A DNA stretch of 37,361 bases from Aquificota bacterium (GCA_030950545.1 JAUZRJ010000147.1:1-37361); one strand, 5' to 3'; positions 7,237 through 16,869 are shown, counted from the first letter of the stretch. Made by a program: numbers and translations. Notes: generated from the sequence alone by a model not told the origin.

Positions 7237-8140
7237 ACAGGAACTCGAGAAGCGCCTTCTGGGTGTGGAGTCTGTTCTCCGCCTGGGTGAATATGAACTC
7301 CGCAAACCTTTCAAAGACGTCTTCCGTTATCTCCTCTCCCTTCTTTGCGGGAAGGCAGTGCATAACGAGGACCGAGTCCTTGGCCCTTGAGATGAGGTCT
7401 CCGTTCACCTGGAAAGGTTTGAGCGCCTCAAGCTTCTCCTCCCTCCTCTCGTCCCCCATGCTGAACCACACGTCCGTGTAGATGACGTCCGCGTCCTTGA
7501 CAGCTTCCACCGGGTTCGTCGTCAGGTATATGTTCCCGCCAGTGAAGCTGGAAAGGTCGAGGCCCGCCTGAAGGTAGTAGCTGTCAGGACCGTAGTCCTC
7601 GGGTGTTGCGACGAACAGGTTAAGTCCGAAAAGGCCTGCCGCAACTATCCAGGAGTTGCAGACGTTGTTCCCGTCACCCACGAAGGCTATCTTTATGCCC
7701 TTTATCCCTTCCCCGAACCTCTCGTACAGGGTGTAAACGTCGCTGAGCACCTGGCAGGGGTGGGACTTATCGGTAAGTGCGTTTATAACTGGAACGTCCG
7801 ACCAACGGGTGAACTCTTCAAGCCATGTGTGGGAGTGGGTCCTTATGATCACGCCGTCAAGGTATCTCGAGAGGGTCCTGGCTGTGTCCTTCACGTCTTC
7901 ACCCCTCGAGAGCTGGAGTTCTTTCTCCTGAAGGAATATGGCCTTTCCCCCGAGCTGGCTTATGGCTACCTCAAACGAGACCCTGGTTCTGGTGGAGGGC
8001 TTTGTGAAGAGAAGACCGAGGTTTTTTCCCCTCAGAACCTGCGGTGCATCTTTTTCCCTCTTTATCTCCTCAGTTCTCCTTACCAGATACCAGCTCTCCT
8101 CCGGGTCGAGATTCCAGAGGTCTATGAAGTCCCGCTTCAT
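7223..8140 (-). CDS. argF: Ornithine carbamoyltransferase
   Basis: This 305-residue enzyme converts ornithine and carbamoyl phosphate to citrulline in arginine synthesis. It carries the carbamoyl-phosphate site STRTR (preceded by LFTKP), the HPCQ motif (SHPCQVLSD), the ornithine-binding SMGDE loop (in place of the common SMG-x-E form) and HCLPA near the C-terminus. These distinguish it from aspartate carbamoyltransferase. It is the last gene of a long collinear minus-strand series and begins 7 bp after the TPR gene. argB, another arginine gene, is about 20 kb away, so the pathway is scattered as is common in Aquificales. Its end overlaps convergent glmS by 14 bp. Confidence 0.95.
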   Translation of the reverse strand: MKRDFIDLWNLDPEESWYLVRRTEEIKREKDAPQVLRGKNLGLLFTKPSTRTRVSFEVAISQLGGKAIFLQEKELQLSRGEDVKDTARTLSRYLDGVIIRTHSHTWLEEFTRWSDVPVINALTDKSHPCQVLSDVYTLYERFGEGIKGIKIAFVGDGNNVCNSWIVAAGLFGLNLFVATPEDYGPDSYYLQAGLDLSSFTGGNIYLTTNPVEAVKDADVIYTDVWFSMGDERREEKLEALKPFQVNGDLISRAKDSVLVMHCLPAKKGEEITEDVFERFAEFIFTQAENRLHTQKALLEFLFTRQ

Positions 8141-8147
8141 AGGGATA

Positions 8148-9788
8148 TTATAGCTCCCTTAGCTTTCTGAGTATCCTCTCCCTCTGGCCTCTCTCTCCTT
8201 CCTTTCCCGCATCCAGTAGCCTGAGGGCTTCCTCGTAGTATCTCTTTGCGGACTCCTCAAAGCCCATCTTGAGGAGGACGTCTCCCACGTGTTCGTTTAC
8301 AACAGGGTCATCGTAGGCCCTTCTTAAGGCGTCAAGGAGATACTGTATCGCCCTCTCGTAGTCTCCCTTGAGGTAGTAAACCCACCCCATGCTGTCTATG
8401 TAAGCTGGGTTATCGGGGTCCTCCGAGAGGGCCTTCCTTATGAGCTGTTCCGCCTCATCCACCCTCGCATCACCGTACCACAGAAGAAGGGAGTAACCGA
8501 GATGGTTGTAAAGGTCTGGGTTGTCCGGATTGAGGTCTATGGCCTTCCTGAGGGCCTTTTCCACTTCCACTATCCTGCCGAGGTGGTCTAAAACGATCGC
8601 CTTCAGGAAGTAACCTCTGTAGTCGTTCGGGTTCAGGGATATGGCCCTCTCCACCGCCTCAAGGGCACCTTCGTAGTCCTCCCTGTCCATAAGCAGGTTA
8701 GCCTTAAGAAGGAGTAGCCTCACGCTGGCAGGGTTCAGGAAAAGGCCCTTCTCTATGATCTTCTCCGCCTTTTCCTTCTCCCCAAGGTGTATGTAAACCG
8801 TGGCGATCCTCTCTATCACCTTCTGGTTGTTGGGTATCTTGGAGTATATCTCCTCGTATATTGCCTTTGCCTTTTCAAGATCCCCCGTGACTTCAAGGGA
8901 TAGGGCGTAGGAGTAAGCGATGTTAAGATCCTCCGGGAACCTGTCGTAGAGCCTGCCTAGGACCTCCCTCGCCTCCCCGAAATCGCCCGACTGGAGCAGA
9001 GCTATCCCGTACTGGTATCCGTACTGGTAGTTCTCAGGGAACATGGAGTAGAGCCTGCTGAAGATACCCTTCGCCTCTTCCACCCTCCCGGTGGCCATGT
9101 ATAGCTGGGCGAGTTTCTCCAGAACCACCCTGTTGTCCGGGTCTTCCTTCAGCACCTCCCTGTAAAGCTCTTCAGCCTTAGAGTACTCCTCCCTGCCCTC
9201 GTATATCTTTCCCAGGGTGACGAAGGCTGCCTCAAAAGTCTTCCTTATCTCAAGCGCCTTCTGTAGGTACTCTATGGCTCTGTCTGTATCACCTTCCCTC
9301 ATGTAGATCTGACCCAGAAGGTAGTAGGGGAAGGGGCTGTCCGGGGTTATCTCCGCGAGCCTCTCTATGACCTCCTTCGCCTTTTCGGTCCTTCTCATCT
9401 TCAGATACTCGTCCGCAAGGAATATGAGAACCTCCCTGTTGTTGGGGAACTTCCTGTAGGCCCTCTCCAGGACCTTTACCGCCTTGTTCTTCTCGCCCTT
9501 AAGTCTGTAAACGCTGTACATCGCGATGTAGGGGTCAACCAGGTCGGGAAAGGTTCTCAGGTAATCCTTGGCTATTTTGAGGGCTTCATCGGTTTCCCTG
9601 AGGGCCATGACCAGCCTTATGGTGTCCATGTAAAGAGAGGGTGTGGGCTTCTGGTCCAGAGCCCTCAGACAGTAAGCCTTGGCGGTTTCGGAGTCATCAG
9701 ACAGATACCTGCACAGAATGTAGTCGTAGTAGTAGTTTCCAAAACCCAGAGCGGAAGCGGTAAGAAAAAGGACGATGAATACCGCCAT
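8148..9788 (-). CDS. Tetratricopeptide repeat protein, exported or membrane-anchored
   Basis: This 546-residue protein starts with a hydrophobic segment (MAVFIVLFLTASALGFG), either a signal peptide or an N-terminal anchor, so the rest is probably periplasmic. The remainder is almost entirely TPR units, roughly fourteen, recognisable from repeated phrases such as PYYLLGQIYMREGDTDRAIEYL and AAFVTLGKIYEGREEYSKAEELY. Lengths near 34 residues and the W/L-G-Y-A-F-A-P consensus positions are kept. TPR arrays bind other proteins, often in outer-membrane assembly or secretion; the partner cannot be told here. It sits 3 bp after the universal stress gene and 7 bp before argF. No catalytic domain is seen. 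Confidence 0.85.
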   Translation of the reverse strand: MAVFIVLFLTASALGFGNYYYDYILCRYLSDDSETAKAYCLRALDQKPTPSLYMDTIRLVMALRETDEALKIAKDYLRTFPDLVDPYIAMYSVYRLKGEKNKAVKVLERAYRKFPNNREVLIFLADEYLKMRRTEKAKEVIERLAEITPDSPFPYYLLGQIYMREGDTDRAIEYLQKALEIRKTFEAAFVTLGKIYEGREEYSKAEELYREVLKEDPDNRVVLEKLAQLYMATGRVEEAKGIFSRLYSMFPENYQYGYQYGIALLQSGDFGEAREVLGRLYDRFPEDLNIAYSYALSLEVTGDLEKAKAIYEEIYSKIPNNQKVIERIATVYIHLGEKEKAEKIIEKGLFLNPASVRLLLLKANLLMDREDYEGALEAVERAISLNPNDYRGYFLKAIVLDHLGRIVEVEKALRKAIDLNPDNPDLYNHLGYSLLLWYGDARVDEAEQLIRKALSEDPDNPAYIDSMGWVYYLKGDYERAIQYLLDALRRAYDDPVVNEHVGDVLLKMGFEESAKRYYEEALRLLDAGKEGERGQRERILRKLREL

Positions 9789-9791
9789 AAC

Positions 9792-10673
9792 CTACCTTCC
9801 CTTGTAGATCAGTATAGGTATGTCCACCCTCCTGAAAACCTCCGTCGATGTGCTACCTAAGATCACCCTCTTGAGTCCCGAAAGCCCCCTGCTCCCCATA
9901 AGGAGCATATCAAGGTCTCCGTCCTCCCTGACCCTCCTGACTATCTCCTCCGCGGGGTCATCACCTTCCCTGAAGACGGAGGAGACCTCAAAGCCCGCCT
10001 CCCTGAACCTGCCCTCAACCGTTCTCATATACTTTTTCTTCTCTTCCCTGTATTTGGCGTAGATCGCCTCCCCTATCCTCTCCACAACAGGTATATCTAT
10101 AGGCTCCTCCACGTGGAGTATCTCCACGGATACCCTGAAAGGTTTGAGGAACCTGAGGGCAAAGTCGGTCATATCCTCCGCTGTCTTGGAGAAATCGTAG
10201 GCGAGGACCACCTTTCTGGAAAAGGTGGGTTCAAAACCCTTGATGACTATCATGGGCTTCAGGCTGTGCTTGACCACTTTTTCCGCTGTGGACCCTATCA
10301 GGATCTTCTCCACAAGACCCTTCCTGTGGCTTCCTATTACCACGATATCGGGGTCCTCCTTTTCCTCCATCTCGAGGATCAGGTCTCTCGGGTCGCCCAC
10401 CTCAACGAGAGCCCGGGATTTCACAGGTTTAAGAAACTCCTGGAGACCCTTGAGTTTTTCCTCCGCCTCCCTTCTTTTCTTGGTCTCTATATCCTGAAGG
10501 ACCTTCACGTCTATGACGTCAACGCTCAGGCTCTCGGGATAGGGTATGTACAGGACGGGTGATACCGCGTGGAACAGTATGACCTCACCCCCGTGAGCCT
10601 CACATATCCTCTTTGCGGTCCTGAGGGTTGCGTTGGTTATCTCCGAAAAGTCAACGGGAACGAGGACCTTCAT
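9792..10673 (-). CDS. Universal stress protein with tandem UspA domains
   Basis: This 293-residue protein consists of two UspA domains (about 1-145 and 150-293). The second has the complete ATP-binding signature G-x2-G-x9-G-S (GSRGLSGLKRVILGS). The first has GSHRKGLVEKILIGST, where arginine replaces the second glycine, so nucleotide binding may be restricted to the C-terminal domain. Both begin with the usual strand VLVPVDFS / VVLAYDFS. Such proteins are cytoplasmic and linked to stress or energy status. The gene abuts suhB without any spacer base. Confidence 0.9.
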   Translation of the reverse strand: MKVLVPVDFSEITNATLRTAKRICEAHGGEVILFHAVSPVLYIPYPESLSVDVIDVKVLQDIETKKRREAEEKLKGLQEFLKPVKSRALVEVGDPRDLILEMEEKEDPDIVVIGSHRKGLVEKILIGSTAEKVVKHSLKPMIVIKGFEPTFSRKVVLAYDFSKTAEDMTDFALRFLKPFRVSVEILHVEEPIDIPVVERIGEAIYAKYREEKKKYMRTVEGRFREAGFEVSSVFREGDDPAEEIVRRVREDGDLDMLLMGSRGLSGLKRVILGSTSTEVFRRVDIPILIYKGR

Positions 10674-11456
10674 CTAAACCTCCGCCATGTGCTTCCCCAC
10701 CACCGCCTCAAGGAACTCCTGGATCCTGCCGTTGGATGCGACAATGTCCCTGTAGCCGTTCCCCTTCACGATCCTGTAGGTTCCCCCCGCCTCTTTTAGT
10801 ATAACAGCTCCCGCGTATATGTCCCAGGGGTGGAGCTCAAACTCGATAAGGCCCTCAAAGATCCCCTCCGCAACGAAGCAGAGGTCAACCGCCGCTGCGC
10901 CGGGCCTTCTCATGGCGGCCACCTTGTCGAAGACCTCCCTGAATATCCTCCAGTAGACATCCAGGTCCCTTCTGGCCCTCGAAGGAAAACCGTAGGCGAC
11001 CACGGAAAGCTTCACCTGGGAAGTCTGGCTTACCCTTATACTCCTCCCGTTCTTGTATGCTCCTAGGCTCCTTCCCGCCCAGTAAAGGTGGTCAAAGTAC
11101 GGAAGATAGACCGCGCCTGCTACAATATCTCCCATGTGGGAGAGGGCGACCGACACGCCGAAGATGGGAAAGCCTGCTATGTAGTTCTTCGTCCCGTCGA
11201 GCGGATCGACGAACCAGACGAACTCACCTTCCGGGTCTCCCCCTTCCTCCTCGCCAACAACTTTGTGGTCCGGGAAGGACCTGGTTATGAACTCCCTTAT
11301 CCTCTCTTCGGACTCTCTGTCAACGTAGCTAACGAAGTCCTTTTCTCCTTTCTCCTCTATGCTGTCGTCGGTTACCTTTAAAAAGTTCTCCTTAAGGACC
11401 TGACCGCCTATGAGCACAGCGGTCTTGGCTACCCTGACGAACTCCTCTATCTTCAT
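10674..11456 (-). CDS. suhB: Inositol-monophosphatase family phosphatase (SuhB-like)
   Basis: This 260-residue enzyme belongs to the Mg2+-dependent, Li+-sensitive phosphatase family. Metal-binding motifs are complete: GEEEG (67-72 region), WFVDPLDGTKNY (81-92, two catalytic aspartates) and the C-terminal WDIYAGAVILKEAGG. Substrates in the family include inositol-1-phosphate, fructose-1,6-bisphosphate, histidinol phosphate and 3'-phosphoadenosine phosphate, so the exact reaction is open; fructose-1,6-bisphosphatase activity would suit its position next to pgk in an autotroph but is only inference. The start ATG overlaps the pgk stop in an ATGA arrangement. Confidence 0.85.
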   Translation of the reverse strand: MKIEEFVRVAKTAVLIGGQVLKENFLKVTDDSIEEKGEKDFVSYVDRESEERIREFITRSFPDHKVVGEEEGGDPEGEFVWFVDPLDGTKNYIAGFPIFGVSVALSHMGDIVAGAVYLPYFDHLYWAGRSLGAYKNGRSIRVSQTSQVKLSVVAYGFPSRARRDLDVYWRIFREVFDKVAAMRRPGAAAVDLCFVAEGIFEGLIEFELHPWDIYAGAVILKEAGGTYRIVKGNGYRDIVASNGRIQEFLEAVVGKHMAEV

Positions 11457-12649
11457 ACCTCCTCCCTGTCGTCCAGGACGTCGAGGCAGGGAAGGTGGTT
11501 CCCCTCCAGGAGCTGGAGGAAGGCTCCCCCACCCGTTGAGACGAAGTCTATGGCGCTGTAAACACCAGCCCTGTGTATGGCGTGGTCCGTATCACCCCCT
11601 CCCGCTATGGTGAGGGCCGGAGATTCCGCCACCATCTTGGCGACCGCGAAGGTCCCGTTCTTGAATCTGTCAAGCTCAAAGACACCCATAGGACCGTTCC
11701 AGATGACGGTCTGGGCGTCCGTCAGGATCTCCCTGATGAGGTCCACCGAAACAGGGCCTATGTCCAGACCCCTCCAGCCTTCCGGGATCTCCTGCCACGG
11801 GACCACTCTGGTCGGTGTGTTGTCCGAGATCTCTTTTCCCACCACGAAGTCTACGGGGAGGTAGAGCTTAACCTCCAGCTTCTTGGCTATGTCGAGTATG
11901 TCAAGGGCGACCGGGATCAGGTCCTCTTCAACGGGTGAGTCCCCAACGGTGTATCCCATAGCCCTTATGAAGGTGAAGGCCATGGCACCGCCTATGAAGA
12001 TCTTGTCAACCCTCTTCAGGAGGTTCTTGATTATCCCGAGTTTGGAGGAGACCTTGGCACCTCCCAGGAGCGCCACCACGGGCCTCTGGGGGTTCACCAT
12101 CGCCCTCTCAAAGTATGTGACCTCCTTCTCAAGGAGAAAACCCATGACCGCGGGCTTCAGGATCCTGGGGAGAAGATACATGGAGGCGTGCTTTCTGTGG
12201 CATGTCCCGAAAGCGTCTATAACGCACACATCACCCAAGCTGGCGAGCTCCCTTGCGAAGCTCTCTTCCCCTTTTGTCTCCCCTTCGTAAAACCTCAGGT
12301 TCTCAAGGAGCAGGACCTCACCATCCTCAAGACCCCTGACCGCCTTTTTCACCTCTTCACCCACGCAGTCGGGAGCGAACTTCACCTCCGTCCCGAGGAG
12401 TCTTGAGAGCCTCTTGGCGACCGGGAGCAGGGAGTACCTCATGTCCTTTCCTTTAGGCCTCCCGAGGTGGGACAGGAGTATAACCTTCGCCCTCGCGTCT
12501 AAAAGGTACTCTATGGTCGGGAGGGAGGCCTTTATACGGGTGTCGTCAACTATGTTGCCCTGTTCGTCTATGGGGACGTTGAAGTCAACCCTCACCAGAA
12601 CCCTCTTTCCCGTTATCTGTACGTCCCTTAAAGTCTTCTTGTAAGGCAT
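11453..12649 (-). CDS. pgk: Phosphoglycerate kinase
   Basis: This 398-residue enzyme interconverts 1,3-bisphosphoglycerate + ADP and 3-phosphoglycerate + ATP in glycolysis/gluconeogenesis. The start is taken at 12649 (MPYKKTLRDV) because RVDFNVP follows at the normal place. The frame stays open 57 codons further upstream, but that stretch reads through the membrane-protein gene and looks nothing like PGK. Seen are RVDFNVP, SHLGRPKG, LLENLRFY, ALLGGAKVSSK, WNGPMGVFE and GGGDT followed by VSTGGGAFLQLLEG. The protein is a standalone PGK without a fused triosephosphate isomerase. A 14-bp gap separates it from the preceding gene; its end overlaps suhB by 4 bp. Confidence 0.96.
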   Translation of the reverse strand: MPYKKTLRDVQITGKRVLVRVDFNVPIDEQGNIVDDTRIKASLPTIEYLLDARAKVILLSHLGRPKGKDMRYSLLPVAKRLSRLLGTEVKFAPDCVGEEVKKAVRGLEDGEVLLLENLRFYEGETKGEESFARELASLGDVCVIDAFGTCHRKHASMYLLPRILKPAVMGFLLEKEVTYFERAMVNPQRPVVALLGGAKVSSKLGIIKNLLKRVDKIFIGGAMAFTFIRAMGYTVGDSPVEEDLIPVALDILDIAKKLEVKLYLPVDFVVGKEISDNTPTRVVPWQEIPEGWRGLDIGPVSVDLIREILTDAQTVIWNGPMGVFELDRFKNGTFAVAKMVAESPALTIAGGGDTDHAIHRAGVYSAIDFVSTGGGAFLQLLEGNHLPCLDVLDDREEV

Positions 12650-12663
12650 GGATAAGAATTTTA

Positions 12664-13119
12664 TCACAGGGACCTTGGCGGGCTGTAAAGCAGGCCGAGG
12701 ACACCGCCCCAGATCATGTGGAGCAGGGTCAGTGAGAGGGGGTCTTTGAGGATAAGACCCATGAACTCCGCACCACCGAGGTAGAGGGGAATGGCTACCA
12801 AAAACACGAGGACGTTCCACACAAAGCCGAAGATGAGCCCCTTAATGAGACCTCCAGAGGGTATCCTGCTGTAGATTGCCGGGTGGGCAAAGAAGATGCC
12901 GAGCAGGAAGGAGTTGATCTGGTGGCCTACAGCCATCAGCAGGAAGACCTGCTCCTCAGGTACGCCCCAGCCCTCCATGACCTCCATGTAGTCCCTGTAT
13001 GTCCCGAAAAGCCCTAAGAACCCGTCCAGCATGATGTCCACGCCGAGCATGGCATAGCCCGCCAGGAAGCTGGCGATCAGGTAGCTCGGGAAGTTAACAC
13101 CCCTTATAACCTCACCCAA
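12664..13119 (-). CDS. Small multi-pass membrane protein of unknown function
   Basis: This 151-residue protein has about four hydrophobic segments, roughly residues 12-35, 58-80, 90-115 and 128-147, separated by short loops. One loop carries acidic residues (TYRDYMEVMEGWGVPEEQ). Small residues and glycines are frequent inside the segments. I recognise no family. It overlaps the end of uvrC by 8 bp and precedes pgk by 14 bp, so it is embedded in the transcript. The overlap and the consistent codon use argue that it is a real gene and not a shadow. Confidence 0.75.
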   Translation of the reverse strand: MGEVIRGVNFPSYLIASFLAGYAMLGVDIMLDGFLGLFGTYRDYMEVMEGWGVPEEQVFLLMAVGHQINSFLLGIFFAHPAIYSRIPSGGLIKGLIFGFVWNVLVFLVAIPLYLGGAEFMGLILKDPLSLTLLHMIWGGVLGLLYSPPRSL

Positions 13120-14797
13120 GGTACTTCTTAACCTCCTGCTTCAGGGATACGGGAAGTCCGAGCTTCCTCAAGGTTGCGTCATCAGCGGAGATGAGGTCGT
13201 ACAGGGTCTCGAAGTTCCTGTAGATTATCCTCTTCCTGACCTCACCAACACCTTTAACCTTTGAGAGGACCTCCTCCATTACCTTCTTGCCCCTGAGTTT
13301 CCTGCTGTAGGAGAGGGCGAACCTGTGCGCCTCGTCCCTTATGAGACCGAAGACCCTGTAAAGGGCAGGGTGATCCTTAAGCCTTATCTCCCTTCCGTCC
13401 TCCGTGAAGAGTATCTCCTCCTCCTTTGCGAGGGCAAAGACCTTAAGAGGCAGGTTGTAGGTTTTCTTCACGGACACACCCACACCGAGCTGACCCTTCC
13501 CCCCGTCTATGAGCCATATGTCGGGCGTCCTCTCCTCACCTTTTTTGAGCCTTCTCGCCCTCCTTTCCAGGACCTCCCTCAGGGCTCCGTAGTCGTCTAT
13601 TCCCGAAAGGGTCTTTATCCTGTACCTTCTGTATCTTCTCCTGTTCATCCTGCCCTCTTCCCACACGACACAGCTCCCCACGTAACCCTCACCCTGAAAG
13701 TGGGATACGTCAAACCCCTCGATCACCTCAGGCGGTTCCACCCCGAGTACGCTCCTGAAGTCCTCCTCCGGGACTGTCAGTCCCTCCTTGAGGTTCTCCT
13801 CCGCGAGTTCTCTGAGCTCTTCGGGGATGTCCCGGGAGAAACCCACCTCCCTTCCCGCCCTCTCCCTCAGCCACCTCTTCACCTCATCGCTGACGGGAAA
13901 GTTCCCGATCACGAGTTCAGGGATCCTGTTGTGGTAGTAGTAGCCGATAAGGAACTCCTCCAGGTCATCTTCGCTCCCGAGGTCGAAGACCTCCTTGCTG
14001 ACAACCCTTCCCGACCTTATCAGGAAAAGACCCACCCTCCCGCCTATCCGGTAAAAGAGGTCAGCCTCTCTGAAGGGCAGGCCCGAGACCGCCTGACCCT
14101 TTGCTATGTTCTCAAGGGCGACTATCTGGTCCCTTATCTGGGCGCACTTCTCAAAGAGCATCTCCCTTGACAGCTCTTCTATTCTTGAGTACAGCTTGGG
14201 AAGTATCTCGGAGACCTCTCCGGAGAGCAAAGCCTTCGCACCTTCAACGCTCAGCCTGTAGTCTTCCTCAGAGATGAGCCCCGCACAGGGACCTGAGCAG
14301 AGGCCAAGATGGTAGTCCATGCAGGGTTCTGACCTCTTGGGCATAGGGTCGCAGGTCCTGAGCTTGAAGACCCTGTGTATAAGCCTTTTTACCTTCCTGG
14401 CCTTCCCCGCCTGGAGGAATGGGCCGAACACCTCCCCGCCTTCAGCCTCTGACCTTCTCACCACCTTAACGGTCGGGAACCTGTCAGCTGTTATAAGGAT
14501 CAGGGGGTAACCCCCTCCGTGCTTGTGCATGACGTTGAACCTGGGTCTGTGGGTCTGTATGAGGTCTATCTCGAGGACGAGGGCTTCAAACTCGTTCCTC
14601 GTGACTATCCACTCAAGGTCCACAGCCTCCCTGACTATGGCGGACTCCTTAGGGTCAGTCTCCGCAAGCTTGAGGTGCTGGAGGAGTCTCCTCTTTATGT
14701 TCTTCGCCTTGCCTATGTAAACGGGCTTTTTCTTTCCCTTGAATATGTAAACCCCGCACCTCTCGGGGGCGGACAGGACCTTATCCTTTAAGTTCAT
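13112..14797 (-). CDS. uvrC: UvrC, excinuclease ABC subunit C
   Basis: This 561-residue nuclease makes the 3' and 5' incisions in nucleotide excision repair. The GIY-YIG domain is at the N-terminus (GVYIFKGKKKPVYIGKAKN, about 15-34). A four-cysteine set follows (TCDPMP...PCMDYHLGLCSGPCAG), consistent with the iron-sulfur cluster reported for UvrC. Then come a UVR motif (EMLFEKCAQIRDQI), an RNase H-like endonuclease (GFDVSHFQGEG, WLIDGGKGQL) and a C-terminal helix-hairpin-helix (VKGVGEVRKRI). It is somewhat shorter than E. coli UvrC (610). It heads the seven-gene minus-strand series and is divergent from flhA with only 23 bp between starts. No ribosome binding site is visible before the ATG. 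Confidence 0.95.
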   Translation of the reverse strand: MNLKDKVLSAPERCGVYIFKGKKKPVYIGKAKNIKRRLLQHLKLAETDPKESAIVREAVDLEWIVTRNEFEALVLEIDLIQTHRPRFNVMHKHGGGYPLILITADRFPTVKVVRRSEAEGGEVFGPFLQAGKARKVKRLIHRVFKLRTCDPMPKRSEPCMDYHLGLCSGPCAGLISEEDYRLSVEGAKALLSGEVSEILPKLYSRIEELSREMLFEKCAQIRDQIVALENIAKGQAVSGLPFREADLFYRIGGRVGLFLIRSGRVVSKEVFDLGSEDDLEEFLIGYYYHNRIPELVIGNFPVSDEVKRWLRERAGREVGFSRDIPEELRELAEENLKEGLTVPEEDFRSVLGVEPPEVIEGFDVSHFQGEGYVGSCVVWEEGRMNRRRYRRYRIKTLSGIDDYGALREVLERRARRLKKGEERTPDIWLIDGGKGQLGVGVSVKKTYNLPLKVFALAKEEEILFTEDGREIRLKDHPALYRVFGLIRDEAHRFALSYSRKLRGKKVMEEVLSKVKGVGEVRKRIIYRNFETLYDLISADDATLRKLGLPVSLKQEVKKYLG

Positions 14798-14820
14798 AGC
14801 AGTATTAAAATTTAAGTTAG
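14798..14820. promoter_or_regulatory. 23-bp divergent promoter region between uvrC and flhA
   Basis: Both start codons lack an upstream Shine-Dalgarno sequence. On the plus strand TAAAAT (14806-14811) lies 9 nt before the flhA GTG. On the minus strand TTTAAT (14809-14804) lies 6 nt before the uvrC ATG. If these are -10 boxes, transcription would begin at or next to the start codons, giving leaderless or nearly leaderless mRNAs. The -35 regions would fall inside the opposing genes and are not clear. Confidence 0.4.
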
Positions 14821-16869
14821 GTGAGATACAGGGAAGGCTGGATAGTTTTAGCTTTCATAATAATCCTCAGCGCGATAATAATCCCCATACCCGCCTTCCT
14901 GCTTGACATACTGCTCGCTACAAGCATAACCTTCTCTCTGGCGGTTCTTGTCCTGACCTTCTTCGTGAAGACCCCTTTGGAGCTCTCATCCTTTCCAACC
15001 ATACTCCTGATAGGTACGCTCTTGAGACTCTCCCTGAACATAGCAGCGGCGAGGAGGATCCTCCTCTACGGCCACGAGGGTACGGATGCTGCGGGCCACA
15101 TAATAGAGGGGTTCGGAAAGTTTGTTGTCGGCGGTGACGTGGTGGTGGGTCTGATAGTCTTTCTGATATTCATAGTGATCAACTTCATAGTGATCACGAG
15201 GGGTGCGGAGAGGATCTCGGAGGTCGCAGCCAGGTTCACCCTTGACGCGATGCCCGGAAAGCAGATGAGCATAGACGCGGACCTGAACGCGGGGATAATA
15301 AACGAGGAGGAAGCGAAGAGAAGAAGGGAACAGCTGGAGAGGGAGGCTTCCTTTTACGGAGCCATGGACGGGGCGAGCAAGTTCATAAGGGGAGACGCCA
15401 TAGCCGCACTCCTCATTCTCCTCCTCAGCCTCGTGGGCGGGCTCATAGTGGGCATAGTCTTCAAGGGTATGGACTTCATGGAAGCTCTTAACACCTACAC
15501 CCTCCTCACCGTAGGGGAGGGACTCGCGTCGCAGATACCCGCCCTGATCCTGTCCACCTCCGCGGGGCTGATAACCACGAAGGCCTCCTCAAGGGAAGAG
15601 GTCGGTAATGTAATAGCGGAGGAGTTCTCAAGGGAACCGAAGGTTCTTCTCTTCTCCTCTGGCCTCCTCCTGTTCATAGGCATGATCCCAGGACTCCCCA
15701 AGCTACCCTTCCTCATTATGGCCGGGATCCTGGGGGGTATCTACTATCTTCTCAGCAGGAGCCTGAGGGAGAAGCAGATAAAGGAGCTTGAGAGGATGGT
15801 TGAGGAGCAAAAGAGGGAAGAGCAGAGGAGAAGGGAGACCGAAGAGGAGGAGATAGTGCCCCAGCCGGATCCCATAACCCTGGAGGTGGGCTACGGCCTT
15901 ATACCTTACGTGGACGAGACCCAGGGGGGAGACATACCCCAGAGGATAAGGACCATGAGGAGGCAGATAGCCCAGGAGTACGGCGTCATAGTTCCCCTGG
16001 TCCACATAAGGGACAACCTCAGGCTCCAGCCTGACCAGTACAGGATCCTGATAAGGGGTATAGAGGTGGACTCCTACGAGATAAAGCCCGGCTACCTTCT
16101 CGCTGTTGACCTCGGGACCGCGAGGGGTGAGATAGAGGGCCTGGAGACCAAGGAACCCGCTTTCAAGCTGAAAGCCTACTGGATAACGGAAGACAGGAAG
16201 GACGAAGCCCAGAGGAAGGGCTACATGGTTGTGGACATCAGCACAGCCATAATAACCCACCTCTCGGAGGTTATAAAGAGAAACCTCCACGAGCTCCTGG
16301 GCAGGAACGAGGTTATAGAGCTGATAGACAGGCTCTCGAGGAAGTATCCCAAGGTTGTCAAGGACATAGTACCTGAGCAGGTGCCCGTCTCCGTCGTCCA
16401 CAGGGTCCTTCAGAACCTCCTGAGGGAAGGGATACCCGTTAACGACCTCCTGACGATCCTGGAGACGCTTGCGGACTACATAGACCAGACAAAGGACCCG
16501 GACCTCCTCACCGAGTACGTCAGGCAGAACCTGTCCAAGAGGATAACGAGGATGTACCTGACCGACGGGACCCTGTACGCCATAGCCTTATCGCCTAAGG
16601 TTGAGGCTAAGCTCATGCATCTCATAAACGAGGGTAAGGAGGACGAGTTCATAGACCTGATCCTGAACAGACTCCTCAACAAGATATCCAGGGAGATGGA
16701 AAAGTTCGTCCAGTTCAGGGCCCAGCCTGTGCTTCTCACATCGGGAAACCTGAGGAGGTACGTCAGGAGGGCCATAGAGCCCTACCTTCACCAGCTTGCG
16801 GTCCTGTCTTACAACGAACTTGAAAAGCAGGTTAACATGAAGATATTAGGATTAATAGATGAGGACTGA
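14821..16869 (+). CDS. flhA: FlhA, flagellar type III export gate protein
   Basis: This 682-residue protein forms the export gate of the flagellar secretion apparatus. The N-terminal half has about eight membrane helices ([20 protein letters not shown] onward). The conserved cytoplasmic FHIPEP-type segment is present ([20 protein letters not shown] and the following [28 protein letters not shown]), as is the C-terminal cytoplasmic domain from about residue 350. Length fits the family. The start is GTG 14821: an in-frame TAG lies immediately upstream, so no earlier start is possible. It begins a flhA-flhF-flhG-fliA cluster and overlaps flhF by 11 bp. Confidence 0.96.
   Translation: MRYREGWIVLAFIIILSAIIIPIPAFLLDILLATSITFSLAVLVLTFFVKTPLELSSFPTILLIGTLLRLSLNIAAARRILLYGHEGTDAAGHIIEGFGKFVVGGDVVVGLIVFLIFIVINFIVITRGAERISEVAARFTLDAMPGKQMSIDADLNAGIINEEEAKRRREQLEREASFYGAMDGASKFIRGDAIAALLILLLSLVGGLIVGIVFKGMDFMEALNTYTLLTVGEGLASQIPALILSTSAGLITTKASSREEVGNVIAEEFSREPKVLLFSSGLLLFIGMIPGLPKLPFLIMAGILGGIYYLLSRSLREKQIKELERMVEEQKREEQRRRETEEEEIVPQPDPITLEVGYGLIPYVDETQGGDIPQRIRTMRRQIAQEYGVIVPLVHIRDNLRLQPDQYRILIRGIEVDSYEIKPGYLLAVDLGTARGEIEGLETKEPAFKLKAYWITEDRKDEAQRKGYMVVDISTAIITHLSEVIKRNLHELLGRNEVIELIDRLSRKYPKVVKDIVPEQVPVSVVHRVLQNLLREGIPVNDLLTILETLADYIDQTKDPDLLTEYVRQNLSKRITRMYLTDGTLYAIALSPKVEAKLMHLINEGKEDEFIDLILNRLLNKISREMEKFVQFRAQPVLLTSGNLRRYVRRAIEPYLHQLAVLSYNELEKQVNMKILGLIDED

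Noticed and set aside
12650-12820. 57-codon N-terminal extension of pgk
   Set aside because: It reads through the membrane-protein gene in another frame, is rich in P, H and R, and does not resemble any PGK N-terminus; MPYKK at 12649 fits.
13325-14170. Open frame of 281 codons on the plus strand opposite uvrC
   Set aside because: It lies wholly inside uvrC, its composition (rich in P, H, Y, L) is that of an antisense shadow, and uvrC is unambiguous.
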